Notes under the pieces: model-generated | Databases searched by the model: none | The model's input: only the letters and a program-made list of their open reading frames with translations | What the model was told of the DNA's origin: nothing | In this document: piece by piece, positions 12,091 through 24,420 of the stretch | Position numbering within the stretch: position 1 is the first letter of the stretch | How the letters are laid out: each line of letters starts with the position of its first letter | Made by a program: the position numbers and the translations under genes | NCBI GenBank assembly: GCA_032191485.1 | Contig: JAVDOI010000019.1 | Span: 2,074,612 to 2,138,611 of the forward strand | Origin: Leptoclinus maculatus | Lineage: Eukaryota > Chordata > Actinopteri > Perciformes > Stichaeidae | Reading direction: 5' to 3' | DNA length: 64,000 nucleotides

Positions 12091-12990
12091 AACAAAACCA
12101 CGCAAGCCCACGCTGGCGACTACCTGTTTGGAGTTCTACTTCCTGTATCGGATTTTACTTCCTGTTCACGGTGCTCCCCACCACTGGGTGATGTGTCATG
12201 GTGGTGAAGAGCGACACTCTAAAAATGAAACTTCTACTGAAGAAATCGTGGGTCCGTTTAAATGATATTTCACTTTATGCGCTGCAAATCTACAAGCCGG
12301 CGCAGAGCCGCTGTTACGGAAGAACTCGTGTGAGAGGGGCCGGGGAGGGGGGGAACTGTACATATAAATTATTTAAATTATATGAAATGCATGTAGTTTA
12401 TACATGTTTATCTATCTATATATGACTTATGAATATATTTGTGTTATTTATTGAAGGAGGTCTTCGTAAAGGAAGAAAATGTCTACAAAAAAAGGAACGA
12501 AACAAGCTATGAACTCACTTTGAGACTTTAATATGGAGCTGGGCGGCAAAGGTGCTTCACGGTAAGATGTTACATGTGCCTTGACCAGTGTGGCTGCAGA
12601 GCAGAGAGATAGGACATGGTAATTCACAGATAGCAGTTGCCGCACATTTTTTTGGAGGGATGAACCTAAAAAGGCATCCTATGACGAAAAACACAGATTT
12701 GAGATTTGTGACCAAACAAATATAGATTCACACCGCGTCCACCGCGAGTCCATTCAAGTCCTCTGGGAGAAATATAAATTTGGAATTCCTGCTGGCAGTG
12801 ACTGACGGAGATTCAAGAAGATCCAACCGTTTGGTTTTCATCAGACCACCTTGACTCTGTTCACCACGTTTTACTCTCAACTGTTATCATAAGATGTTTC
12901 TGTTTCTTCCTTTTAATAAAAAAAAAACTATATTTCTTAAAGTTGGAAGCATTTCATTAACAAATACCCATTTTGAATAAAAAAAAAAAA
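12091..12990 (+). other. ntf3: ntf3 3' untranslated region, probable
   Basis: A/T-rich sequence follows the stop, including a long TATA/ATTTA-rich stretch at 12360-12450. AATAAA signals occur at 12915-12920 and 12976-12981, each inside an A-run. I infer that the transcript ends at one of these; no transcript data are available here. Confidence 0.5.
12915..12981 (+). terminator. ntf3: Candidate polyadenylation signals for ntf3
   Basis: Two AATAAA hexamers (12915-12920 and 12976-12981), about 0.83 and 0.89 kb after the stop codon. Both sit in poly-A tracts, so either could be fortuitous. Confidence 0.4.
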
Positions 12991-15889
12991 AAGTAACATG
13001 GTGACAAAGATTGCAATATGTAGGTAAGCAATGCAATATTGTCAGTTTTTAGATGGGCTTGGAAAAATAGTATTTTGACGCTAAAACATGCATGCTACCA
13101 AACTTTGAATGTTGGTATTTTAATACATAAGGCACACTGGGAAGCTACATAATAATATAAAAAGCTTAATCAAAAATGGCACGTAATTTAAGTGTTTTTG
13201 ACACGTTGTTTTTGCATGAATAATGCATGGTAAGTTTTGCTTTCTTAGCGGGATTTGGTGATAATACCAAGCATAAAGATTAACCCCAGTCTCATCCTTT
13301 AAATGTTTGATCGAGGCACAACAACAAAGAATTCCACAATTCCCAAGAAAATTGTCTGGCGGTGTCTAACTTCTAGGGAGTTAAGCCACTAAGAGAAACA
13401 GTGAGTCATATATTCTGATATCCGATCAGATGTTTTACACTTTACTGTTATCTTGACACCACAGAGAGAGAACAGAGATATCAGAATGGGGCTTAATCAG
13501 ATGGGGTCAGTGGTGAAAAGACGTGGACGATGTAAAAAAGTGACAAAAGGTGTTAACATTTTCGTGTGTAACACTGATGCGTTAGAGGCACAAAGTCCTG
13601 CAGATGCCTCATAGTTTCACTCAGAAGGTATTGTTTTCCTGAGGGACTTATACAGTGGCTCCCATTGTGTGCGGCAAGGAAAAATACAAATGTAATCAAA
13701 GCCGAACTTCAGCAATGGTTATTATGCCAGTGGCATTATTATAATCGATGATATTAGTCACAGTATTTACAGTTTGGAAAGTCCAGAGGCCTTTCTGAGG
13801 TTCAAAGCCTGGACTTCAGGGTCAAATTGAAGAGCAAACCAGCCTAGGTCATAATGTTCCTTATTGTTTTTCTGCTAGTACATACAAATAGGTCCTAATC
13901 AAGCCTGAGTGGAAAAAAAGAAGACATACCGCCTCAGGGAAGGAGGTCTCCTAAGCAGCAACAAACAGCGTGTAAAAATAGGGCAATAAATGTGACATTT
14001 AGCAATGCACAGACACAAATCTGAGCAAAGCCACGACATGAATGGAAAGAGACACATCAGAAGGAACGACGGAGAAAAAGCTGAGAAACTGAAAGATCTG
14101 GCTAAGCAAATCACCAAATGTGCAGAGAGAGACGGAAACAGACCAGAGATGTGATTGACGAAAGATATGAATCATTCATTAAACAGATTCCTCAGAGGTC
14201 ACTGCAGATGACAGGCTGGGTGTGTCAACAGTGAAGGTGTGCTGGGTATTAGATGGTATGTGCAGAGACAGGAAGGCCTATCAGATGATACCAAGAGGGA
14301 GCTTCCAGGTAAAGGGTGGTACACAACAGATGGGCTGGCGTGACACGTCCTGGGTCACCATGAGGTATCAGTCAAAGCAACAAGTAATGCTTAGATACCA
14401 CTGTGTTGTTTCAAAATTGACTGATTTTGAGAAATAAAGTTTTTCAAAACTGAATGTTCAGTGTTTGTGGAATGAAACAATCCACAACAAGTCCACATGT
14501 TTGTATTTTGGCTTGGCATGCATTTGATCTTTGTCAAAGAATCTTTGGCTTTCAAAGGAAACACCCACCTTCAAACACATCCAAGCAAAGTAAAAGATAA
14601 CTAACTGTTACTTAGAATTTTTAAATATGGGACATTATGTCCAGATGTTACAGAGTTTGCTGAAGTTTGGTAGCAGAACATTTTACAGTGACATTTTATC
14701 GTGCATCGATGATGATCAGTTACATGGGAAAAAGGTCTATGGATCAGATAGTTAATATTTAGATACCAACAGAAGAAACGATGCAGCTATGGTTTACAGT
14801 CTGATTAGCAACTTGAGTTGAGAGTTGACATGTACGACCAGAGTTTTTCACAAGTAGCCAATTCACAAGCCAGTTTACTCTGGCTCGCTGTGCTTTTTAG
14901 CGTTAGTACTCCACTGCTTGTTTTAGTGGTTACTGCAAAAACCTCCCCTCAGTGAGTCGCTGACTTTTCTTGAGTCGGTTTAGTTCATACCGACGTTAGC
15001 CTGTTACAACGGTCGGAATGGCAACGGTGCACATAAAAATGGCCAACGCTCTGACCATCCGGCTACGTTTATCTGAATAGGAATGTCCCCTCTACTCCTT
15101 TTCTATTCTTATGTATGGCACAGTGTACACAACGCATTCGAGCCCAACGTCTCATAAGTCTCATAAGTCTCTCTGCTACTTTGCGGCTTGTATTATGCTG
15201 ACGAGACAGTTATATTCTTACGAAAGATTATTTCCTTTTGAAGCTTTTACTGTAACATATTTTGTCGCCAACAGACTATGACAACAATGAAGGGCACGAA
15301 CCTTGGCAGTGGCGTACGTCTAGTCATGATGTCATCCCCTGCTGATTATCTCTCACCAAGAGACCAGCTTGTCACAAAATGTGACAACACCAAAAATATC
15401 TCCTAGGGAGTGTTCTCCCTGCCTCCCTCTAACCCCACTGTCCTCAGGCCAGGGATGGTTTCTCCCCATTGTTCCTTGGACATGTGATCACACACGTACC
15501 CCTTCTGAAAAGTTGTTTGATTTATTGTTAATTTGAGGCAGGTGAGGGAAGCGGGATGAGGGAGCAGCAGAATGTGTCGTCTCTAATGACCCAGGGGTTT
15601 TACAGAAGGGTAAAGCTGACTTAAGGAGATGCACATACATGCAGAGCTGGAATTTAAGGTGGTAATCTCTTATTCTAAGAGGAGCTTACCACTTGTCAGG
15701 CTGCAGAGAGCAGATCAGTAATGTGCTGACTGAATGCGTGTGCTCGTATTTAAAGTGGTTTAGGTGTAAAGGGCAAATTTCAGTGAATGAAAGAAACCGA
15801 ACCCTCAGGCAGACTAAACAAATCGGTGTAATTTAGAGGTAATTATGAAGTCAAAATTTTAACTATCCACCTGGTCAAATGCTATCTGA
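12991..15889. other. Intergenic DNA, nothing recognised
   Basis: No supportable exon, RNA gene or repeat array on either strand. Confidence 0.5.
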
Positions 15890-16817
15890 TGCTGCGTTCA
15901 CACCAAACGCGACACATTAATCGCGTCATTCGCGCCGCGTTCACTCGCCGGGGACCATTTGTGCTCATTCGCATGAATCGCGCCATTCACGCCAAACGTG
16001 CCGGAGAGGGGGCGTGGCTTATCGCCCTGGAAGCCGTTCAACTGTCCGCCATTTATTTCCGTCATCAACCATGGAAAAAATAACCTCTATTTCTGCTTAG
16101 TACTTGTGGTGGAAGTCCCAGATATCCTGGAAAACTAAACGCCGTCTTGTCTGGGTTCATAACATTTTCCGGAGGAGCTCCGTGAATTTTATCGAGGAGT
16201 ATTCACTGTGTCTAGCTGGTTTACTACAGCTGTATGAACACAAAATAACAGATTTTGCTGTGATTTAACTGCAATAAACAGACAACAAGCAAATAATAAA
16301 AAAATGTAAAATAATTGTTTTCTCAATGGAGCTCGGATCGATCGGTGCTATTCTATGCTAACATTGTAGCAGCTCCATCAACACTCAAAATTACGTCATC
16401 TCGGCGTAAATACGGCAGCGTCGTTTGTGCCATATGGTTTATACACATTATTTGGTCCGGGAATATGAGGCATCGTAGAGCTCTGGGGAGCTCTGGGTGA
16501 ACACAGACAGCTACAGTATTTATTTCCTGATTCAACAACGGCAGGACGTCAGTGATGACAGGAGGAGCATCTCAACGCTGATAGGCTGTCGCGCCATAGC
16601 GTCACACGATTTTTTCGCCGAAGTTGAAATATTTCAACTCACGCGATACGAGCAAATGGCACAATTGACGCGAATTTGCGCCAATAGCATCAATAGCGGC
16701 AATCGCACAGTGCCATCACCAAATCGCGTCACTCCAGTCTCATCGCGTCTGTGCATAGACTTTGTATGTAATCTACCCGCACGAATAATTCGCGCCGCGT
16801 TTGGTGTGAACGCACCT
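15890..16817. mobile_element. Non-autonomous DNA transposon with terminal inverted repeats
   Basis: The 19-base sequence tgcgttcacaccaaacgcg at 15893-15911 is repeated exactly in inverted orientation at 16796-16814. Subterminal CG-rich motifs (cattcgcgccgcg on one side, aattcgcgccgcg on the other) extend the symmetry imperfectly. A TGA trinucleotide flanks both sides (15887-15889 and 16818-16820), suggesting a 3-bp target duplication as in PIF/Harbinger-like elements. No transposase frame is visible. The superfamily assignment is inference. Confidence 0.75.
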
Positions 16818-18356
16818 TGAGGGTGTTGAAGCTGCCCAAAGAGTTTAATCCACCAAATGTTAGTGTTTAGGTGTGTTAAATTGACACAATACAAAAAATG
16901 TCTTCCTGCATCATTGTGCCCCCCTGTCTCCCATTGGCTCTTTCCTTCTGTCTCTTACAGCTAAAAGTGCAGACGTGGCCAACTCGTCTAATCTGTGATG
17001 TCCCACCAACGTACAGCTCCAGACAGCATATAGGAGAACATGGCAAAAGAGCAGCCAGAACGATTACGTGGTTGCAAAAAGAGGCGTTGCTAAAGGAATA
17101 TCACTTGTAACCAGAGAGAACCACCCACCCCCCCCAAACCTTCCTGTTATATGTTTTGATTGGCAGCATTATTAAACATTTTTTATTGTTTGACAAAGAT
17201 CAAATAAGCATCTTAATAATATTCCCGAGGATTTCTTACATTTTGTGGCATTCCTTTCCAACCCTGCTAGCTATGTTACCAGACTTCAACTGGAACCCCC
17301 CCCCCCCACCTATTACAAATATGCCCAGAGATAGCACCAGTCTGGGTGTTAGGGTCTTAATTTATATCCGTTGCATGCTTGACAATGAGGAAAAGAAGGC
17401 GGATTATAATCAGGGAAATGGGATTCTTTCCGCATTAGACAAAACCTACTTGACAGACGAAGGCGTGAAGAGGGCTTGCTGAACTTCACAAGGTTTTAGC
17501 CCCCATCCTACGTTGATACCTGTAGGGGGGATTTGCAGAGAGAGCCCCAGAGCCTGTTGACAGCCTGAAGCTCACAGGTCACATGTTTTTACAGATGGCA
17601 GGATCAGAACAAGGATAAGATGTGTCCACAAGACTTGGCAACTGTTAGTCATGCTCATTGTTGCTGCTGTATTTCTGACTGTAGCCTATTAGGTCTATAC
17701 AATATTAAACTAAGCCAAAAACTTCAAGCTTTGAAGACCTCTGCCGGCAAAGTTCATCTGTTAATATCTGATAGATAGATAGATATCTGAAGTGATTTAG
17801 CTGGAATTCGGTGCATCAGGTGATAAGATGATTGTGTTGATTGCCGCAATAAAATACATTTATCTTCTTGGCGGTCAGTATCAAGCTGCGTTGTTGCTAG
17901 CCAAGTGTGGTTGATGTTGTTTGTTTTTTATCAGGTTATCAAACAATTAGACAACAAACGTGAACCATTATGGAAGCCGAGGCCCTGTGAGAACTTTTCA
18001 GCAATGTGCTCTGCTGAGTGTACTTGGGTTAAGAAAAGTAGCAGGCTGATATATTAAAAGCCATGAACTCAAAGGAAAAGATAAATGACCTCAGCTGTAC
18101 TTTGTGGTTAGCGCCGAGCAAATGTTAGCATGCTAACACGCTCAACAACGATGTTTTAACATTATACCTGCTTAACATCCAAATTCCAGCTTTATCGACG
18201 TGACGATGTTAGCTTGCCGATGTGAGCATTTAGCTTACATCTCTACGCACAGCCTCACTGAGCTGCTTAGCATATTGTCTGTCTTGTAGACAACCCCTTT
18301 GTCAAATGTTGCATGGTATATATTCCCATTGCAGGTTAATGTGGCCATGTTCAAAG
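16818..18356. other. Intergenic DNA, nothing recognised
   Basis: No supportable gene. A C-run lies at 17289-17298 and a short GATA run near 17770. The stretch around 18115-18250 is rich in tagcatgctaac-type motifs that probably belong to an old dispersed repeat. Confidence 0.45.
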
Positions 18357-18776
18357 GGAACAAACATATCATGAAAAACTCACTTGTGATTGTGCACATA
18401 CATTTGGGTATCTAGAGTGCCTTCCAACCAAACGCATTTTCTGTTTTTGTAGTGAAAAAGACAACCCCGTCAGTTTTTGTGGGCTGTCTAGATCATAAAA
18501 CGTGTGATTCAACAATTCATTCAGATTTGACAATATTTTTCTCACAAGCCAATGAGAGCAGAGTGGGCTTTTTCTGGAGGGGGGGCTTAAAGAGACAGGC
18601 ACTAAATCAGAGCATTTCAGACAAAGGGTGAATACAGGTTTATTCAGACAGACAGTATGAAAAAAATGATGTGTTTTTTGAACATTGAATCATGTAAACA
18701 TGTTCTATTAGAAACCTAAAATAAAAAAAAATTCAAAATACAAACCTAAAAAAAAAGCTTGATTTGTCCCCTTTAA
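18357..18776 (-). repeat. Full-length copy of the TTAAAGGGGACAT repeat, reverse orientation
   Basis: It starts with an eroded end (aacaaacatatcatg) and finishes with ttgatttgtcccctttaa. Its interior (aaaaagcc/ggctttttc, tttcagacaaagg, cagacagacagtatg) is the reverse complement of the copy at 6853. The ends are inverted repeats of one another, as seen more clearly at 31443-31574. Confidence 0.65.
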
Positions 18777-19839
18777 GGCACGGCAGTTAATGCAATCAAT
18801 TAATTTCGCTCTTGAGATAATAAAAGAGGCCATCCATTAATGTTCAAAAAGTTGTCGTACAGTTCCCAAACCTACCAACATTTAAGGATATGAGTTGTGT
18901 GTGGGAGGCAAGCTTTCATGCCAAAAGATTTGACTTTCAGAGGATTAAACTTTGCTTTCGGGGGTCAGGCCGTACCCAGAACAAGTGCTTCGTTCAACGT
19001 TAAACATTCCACTGAACGGCTTTGAGGGATCCACTAATACCATGTTTTTAAACTCCCAGGAGGCTATTTCAAGACACAAGTCCTAATATGGTCCTCAGGG
19101 AGGCCAACTCACAGTATTGCCAAACAAAGGTATGTTCTGCAATACATTTTAAATCTATGCATGCTGAGCCATTCCTCAAACTCTTTTTAATGGTGAGATA
19201 AGTCACCCATTATGCTGCAAATCAGGAACAAGTTTATTCAATTTGGTTTAAGGTCAATTGCAAGGCAGCAGACATGAAAATTATTTTGAGCCGGAGATAC
19301 GATTCAATTTACAAATTGAGTTTGCAAAGTTGTACTGCAATAGATTTAAAGTGACAATTATATATTATATATTATATAATATTTTCTCTCAGTACTTGGA
19401 ACAGTAAACTTTGACCTATTCAAGCAAGAATGAGTCAATGATGAAATTCCGATGCCGTGCCAGAACCGGAAAAACTGAAGCTACCGCACATTAGGTTATA
19501 GAATCAAAACAAAACTTGAACAACGTTTCTGAAGCACAAGTGTACAAAATACTTATGCAGTAATGTGCTTTCCTCTCTATCAGCATGTCACATAGTATTA
19601 GTGCTGGCAGAGATCCTTGACATTGGAAGGCAAAAGAAAAACAGAGGCATTGCCAAATGCTCGATAAAAAAATGAAAATAAAAATCCTTAAAGTCTTAGG
19701 GGATTATTAAGCTATAAGTACATTCAGTATTGACGCTGGCAGTGGAATAGAGAAGCTGTCCCACATGGAGACATTTAATTGGGTGACAATGGGAGGCCTG
19801 TGTACACGGCAGAGGGTGAGCCCATATTGGTGAATACGC

Positions 19840-19886
19840 GCACACACACATACACACACACGCACACACACACACACACACACACA
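19840..19886. repeat. (CA)n microsatellite
   Basis: Interrupted CA repeat. A (TG)n array in the opposite sense lies 160 bases to the right, so the pair could fold as a hairpin in single-stranded form. Confidence 0.9.
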
Positions 19887-20046
19887 TCAGGGGATAAGTA
19901 GAGGAAATGAGAAGGTGCGTTTCACCGAAATGATTGACAGGGGAAATTTGTTTTAGATGTGAGGCCGTCTTTGAGCAGTCCTGCGGTGTGAACATCTGGA
20001 GATAAACGCAGCATTGACCACCCACTGGTGTAAGTGGGTCTGTGCA

Positions 20047-20048
<2 letters not shown>

Positions 20049-20087
<39 letters not shown>

Positions 20088-20116
20088 GTGTGTGTATGAG
20101 AGAGAGAGAGAGAGAG
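20049..20116. repeat. (TG)n-(GA)n compound microsatellite
   Basis: A TG run with TATG interruptions passes directly into a GA run. Confidence 0.9.
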
Positions 20117-23100
20117 ATCACGGGGGCTACAAATATAACAATGTTTCATGCTTTTTAGAGCAGATATAAGGAGTGTGGTTTCCTCTACAATAGCTTGGAG
20201 GAAGGGCGAACACACACAGAAAAGGCAGTCTCTGAGGTCTCCTTCACAATATCCGCCTATATGTTTCAATTTCAAACAGTCAAGTCTATTTTAAATGGAC
20301 AGACCAGCAATCAACAGCTCGACAGTAAAACAACACAACCGAACAATGGAACGATTTTGACAGGGTTGTTTCCCCATAACGTTTCACGAGCACACAAAAG
20401 AGTGCGAGGGAAAAGGAAATCTGTGCAAGCGAACAAAGTATCCGAGCGCAAGCATACGGTTTGAGCAGAAGTAGAGGAAATCCAAGCGCAATCAGGGGCT
20501 ATTTGATTGTGAGGTCAGGGTTTTGAGGGAGAGCATGAAATAATCTGAGCGTGAGTATGAGTCCTGCTCTCAAATTGAAAGACCACGTTCCTCGAATAGA
20601 AAAGCTCTAGCGAAGCTACTACCTACTGCGCTTGTGTGGAATCGAGCTTGGTGTCGGCAGCTGTCCGTTTGGAAGTATAACCGAGGCTTAAAGAATCATA
20701 TTGCATTTAGCACGTTGCTGATTTTGGGTTAAAGTGCATTTGGTGTCAGAATCTTTCAGAATAAAACAGATATTAATATGACCCTTGAATTATCCTTAAG
20801 TTACATAACAGTAACTTTGGGGAAACATAACTCTATTTCATGTGATTATGTCTGTTTTAGCTTTACTTAAGGGATTATTGTGTGTTGACGAACGTCTGTA
20901 GTGGTCAAGCTACAAACATTTGTGAAAAGACGGCATTTTGGATATTTCCTTTCAACCAACAGCTACAATATACGGACAACAAAATGTACGTCATTCACAA
21001 AATGTTGTACCACATGTGAAGAGAAGTCAGATATGGAAGAGGGGCGAGGTAAGAGAGATAAACCTCTCTGTAAGAGTTTGGTTTGCGTCTTGTAGAGAAA
21101 GTATGACTTTTACAGCGCCCTTATGATTCAGTTGAATGTATCGTGACTGAGATACAGAAGAGGTTTTGTTGGTTCTGATCGGTTTAGTCTTCATTGTCTC
21201 CTCTTAGAAAGTTTGTTAGATCCTGTGTGAATGGTGTGTTTGAGTTTTGGCAGCACATGGAAGCTGCTCGATGTCGTCCATATTCTATATGTTTACGATC
21301 AATACATGTTTTGTCCATGATCCTCTGGTTTTCATTCAGTCGTGCCCCTTTTAAAATGTGCTTTACGTATATAGTCATGAAACAACCAGGGAACTTACAA
21401 AACAAACCAACCAAACAAGTCCAAATAACATGTTTCTTTGTTTTCCATCTTTTAATTCTAATGGACATGTCATTACGCCCAGCAGCTCAACAGTTACACC
21501 CCCGACCCTGTTTGGCACCTAAAAACCAGTCACGCCACCAGATCCGACTCCAGTGCAATGAATGGATGTCTGCTGCTTCGTCTAACCAAACGTGTCTCCA
21601 AGACTCCAAAAGTTAAAAAACATGATGAAAAGAGTCTTTGTGCGTTCCCCTCTTCACCCTCTCTTAGCTCCCCTGAGCTATTTTGAATTTACAGAGAATG
21701 AAATTAATTTGACAGTTTTTCTATTTTAGTAAAGGACGTTTTGTTGTTCAGTAAAGCCCACACTAGTCTGTTCGAGTAGGTCTGCTGATTCACACCTATC
21801 CAAATCGTTGCATGTGTTGAATGTCCAGGGTCATGTTATGGTTTGAAATCCCCTGGTCGTTCAGATTGTATGCTTTTCTTTTCCTCTGGCAACGAGTTCA
21901 AGGTGGGCTCACCTCGCACTGTTGGGCCCGATCGGGATAGAATTCCACTAAATGTAAATATCTGAATGAGTATGTAAAGTATGCATGGTAAAGCTTCTTG
22001 ATTGTATACAATATTCTAAACTCCACAGAAGGAATAAGAACAACAGACAAGGAATGCCAATAAAATCCCCGGTTTGACTACAAACATGCAGCAGCCATCT
22101 TTCAAGGGAAAATCATGCAACTGAACAGAACATTCCTCCCTGACAAGCGCCAACACATGTTCCCTCACGACAGTAACTGCAACAGTGTTTGTTTGTGTTG
22201 TACATATATCATTACGTCTTCTACAGACCTGTTCCAAAAAGTTTTGATTTATTGTTTAATGAGGCAGTTATTAAAGTTTTTATTGCATCAGCCATCATTT
22301 ATTGATTTACAGAGAGTTCGTAGGTTCATGCAAGTCAGGAAACTCTTGAAGTGATGAGATTGTGAGATTAAATCATAAATTTAATTCCAAGACATTAGGC
22401 AATTTGAAGTTTGAAGTTTATTATCGCAAAAGGGAAACTTAGTTGCAGAGCAATGTAAAATGGGCAATAACAACAACACAGATCAGTGGCTCACATGACA
22501 TCACACCATGGATCCAATAAACAGTGTGCATGTGCATACAGCACAACATTGTGTGCAGGCTGTTAAGACTAAATTCTAATGAAATCTCAACAAATTTGAC
22601 CCCTAAACAACTTTTCATCCAGCGCCAATCACCAGGTCAACATTTTTAATTCGTCCAAATGACCAAAATATAAAATGCCCAAATGATTTTTGTTTGCATG
22701 ACTTGGAAACTTGTGGGAGTGAGGTGGATTAGGCTGCTGGCAAGGTGCGTCCAGGCAAATATGATATTTGAGCGATGTGGGGAAGTTTTCTGACCACAGA
22801 GAAGTTTAAAATGTAATTTCTAATGAGAAGTGTGCAGAAAGCCTGTGTGCAACACTAAAGAGAGGACAGACTGTCTGACAGCACTAATAGCAGGGTAAAC
22901 GCTGAAACATCGAGGTCGACTTCCGCAATAGCTGCTACTTTATGGTGCATGGGGAATTCAATGGCTATCACTCTTGTTTTCATAATGTATGTGAAAGCCA
23001 AAGTGCTGATTCCTCCAACGTCTCACATTGCCTTGAAAAATTACATTAAATACCTAAATTGTTTTTATAGGGATCTTTCCTCCATTTTTTGTAACTTAAA

Positions 23101-23829
23101 ATATATTTTACCCTCGATAGAATTAGTCCTTTTGTTATTTTAAAAATCGTTACAGTTTGGGATTAGGATTTGATTTAGAAAAACTCTGAGGTGTTTTCTC
23201 AGTGTGGCATGTCCTAGATGACTGGTCTGTTTCCCATGTTGAAGGGTGTAGGACAGAAATGTGAGCTCTGAGCTTCAACGAGTCAGAGAACCTCTCCACA
23301 GCCCTCCTGTTCCCATAACTCTCTGACATAATGTTATTTTAGTCCACGTTGAAGTGGAGTCATAACCTGGTCACTCTAGATAATACCTCGTCTGTTCCTC
23401 TCACAGCTGGAGTACCCCAGATTTGGTCATAAAACCTCATGTTTATCTTTGTATGTCACAAAAAACGGCAACTCCGGTCTCTAAGCGGATGGATCACCAA
23501 GAGAAATATCATTAATTTGACTGCGGTTCACAGAGAGATGGTATCATTAATCACTGAGTCTGGCAGCCAGACAAACTTGACTCAAATGTATAGTCTTCCT
23601 CTTACATGCAAGTGGAAGATTGATATTTTGGTCAAACTATTTTCTGGAAAGCATAAATACGCTAACTACGTTGGTTGAGCTACATCTCGTCAAAAAATTT
23701 TTTTAACAGAGTGTTACTTTATGGAACACAATCTCATTTTTATTGGGGACCATTTCTTTAGTACAAAGTAGTTCCCATGAAAACTGTCTATGGCAAAGTC
23801 TGCGGATTATCCAGAGGCACCAGGTTATC

Positions 23830-24420
23830 GTTGGAAAGACTTTACTTCTGTATTTGTACCCATGCCAGCGGCGTCGTTCCAGGAATGGATCGGATGGATT
23901 GGCAGGAAATTTGTGAACACATTCATGGTCCCCAGAGGACGAATCCACGTGACTTTGGTTGGAAAGACATTACTTCTGTATTTGTACCCATGCCAGCGGC
24001 GTGGCTCTAGGAATGGATCGGATGGATTGGCAGGAAATTTGTGCACACATTCATGGTCCCCAGAGGCTGAATCCGCATTACTTTGGTTGTCCCATGATTT
24101 TTCCTATAGCGCCACCCTGACGTTGACATTTTTGGTGTTGAGTAAAATGTACTTCTATTGGATTGCCATGAAATGTGGTACAGATGTCCTTGTTGCACAG
24201 AGGATGAACCCTACTGACTGCTGGGATCTCCTGACTTATGTAGTGCTACCAGCAGGTCAACTTAAGCAGGATCCCTTCATCTTCTAGATGGATTGGCACC
24301 ACATTTTGCACAGATAATGAAGCCTAAAGGCCACCATGAAGTTGACATTTGTGGTTTTGAGTCAATATCTCAGCATTAATTGGTTTTCCATTAATGGAGC
24401 CAAACATTAGCATCCTCATC
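23830..24420 (+). repeat. Dispersed repeat (CATGGTCCCCAGAGG family) with an internal 128-bp tandem duplication
   Basis: Phrases such as attcatggtccccagagg, ttgccatgaaatgtgg and gcgccacc recur at 31160-31330 and 58670-58830. In this copy the section with ttggaaagac, ttacttctgtatttgtaccc and gaatggatcggatggattgg occurs twice, starting at 23831 and 23959, with only a few differences. The open frames through it are repeat-derived. Confidence 0.65.

Larger units (their letters stand above)
18777..23829. other. Intergenic DNA with microsatellites, no gene recognised
   Basis: It contains a (CA)n array at 19840-19886 and an opposite-sense (TG)n array at 20049-20098 followed by (GA)n at 20099-20116. 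No open frame here has features of a real exon. Confidence 0.5.
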
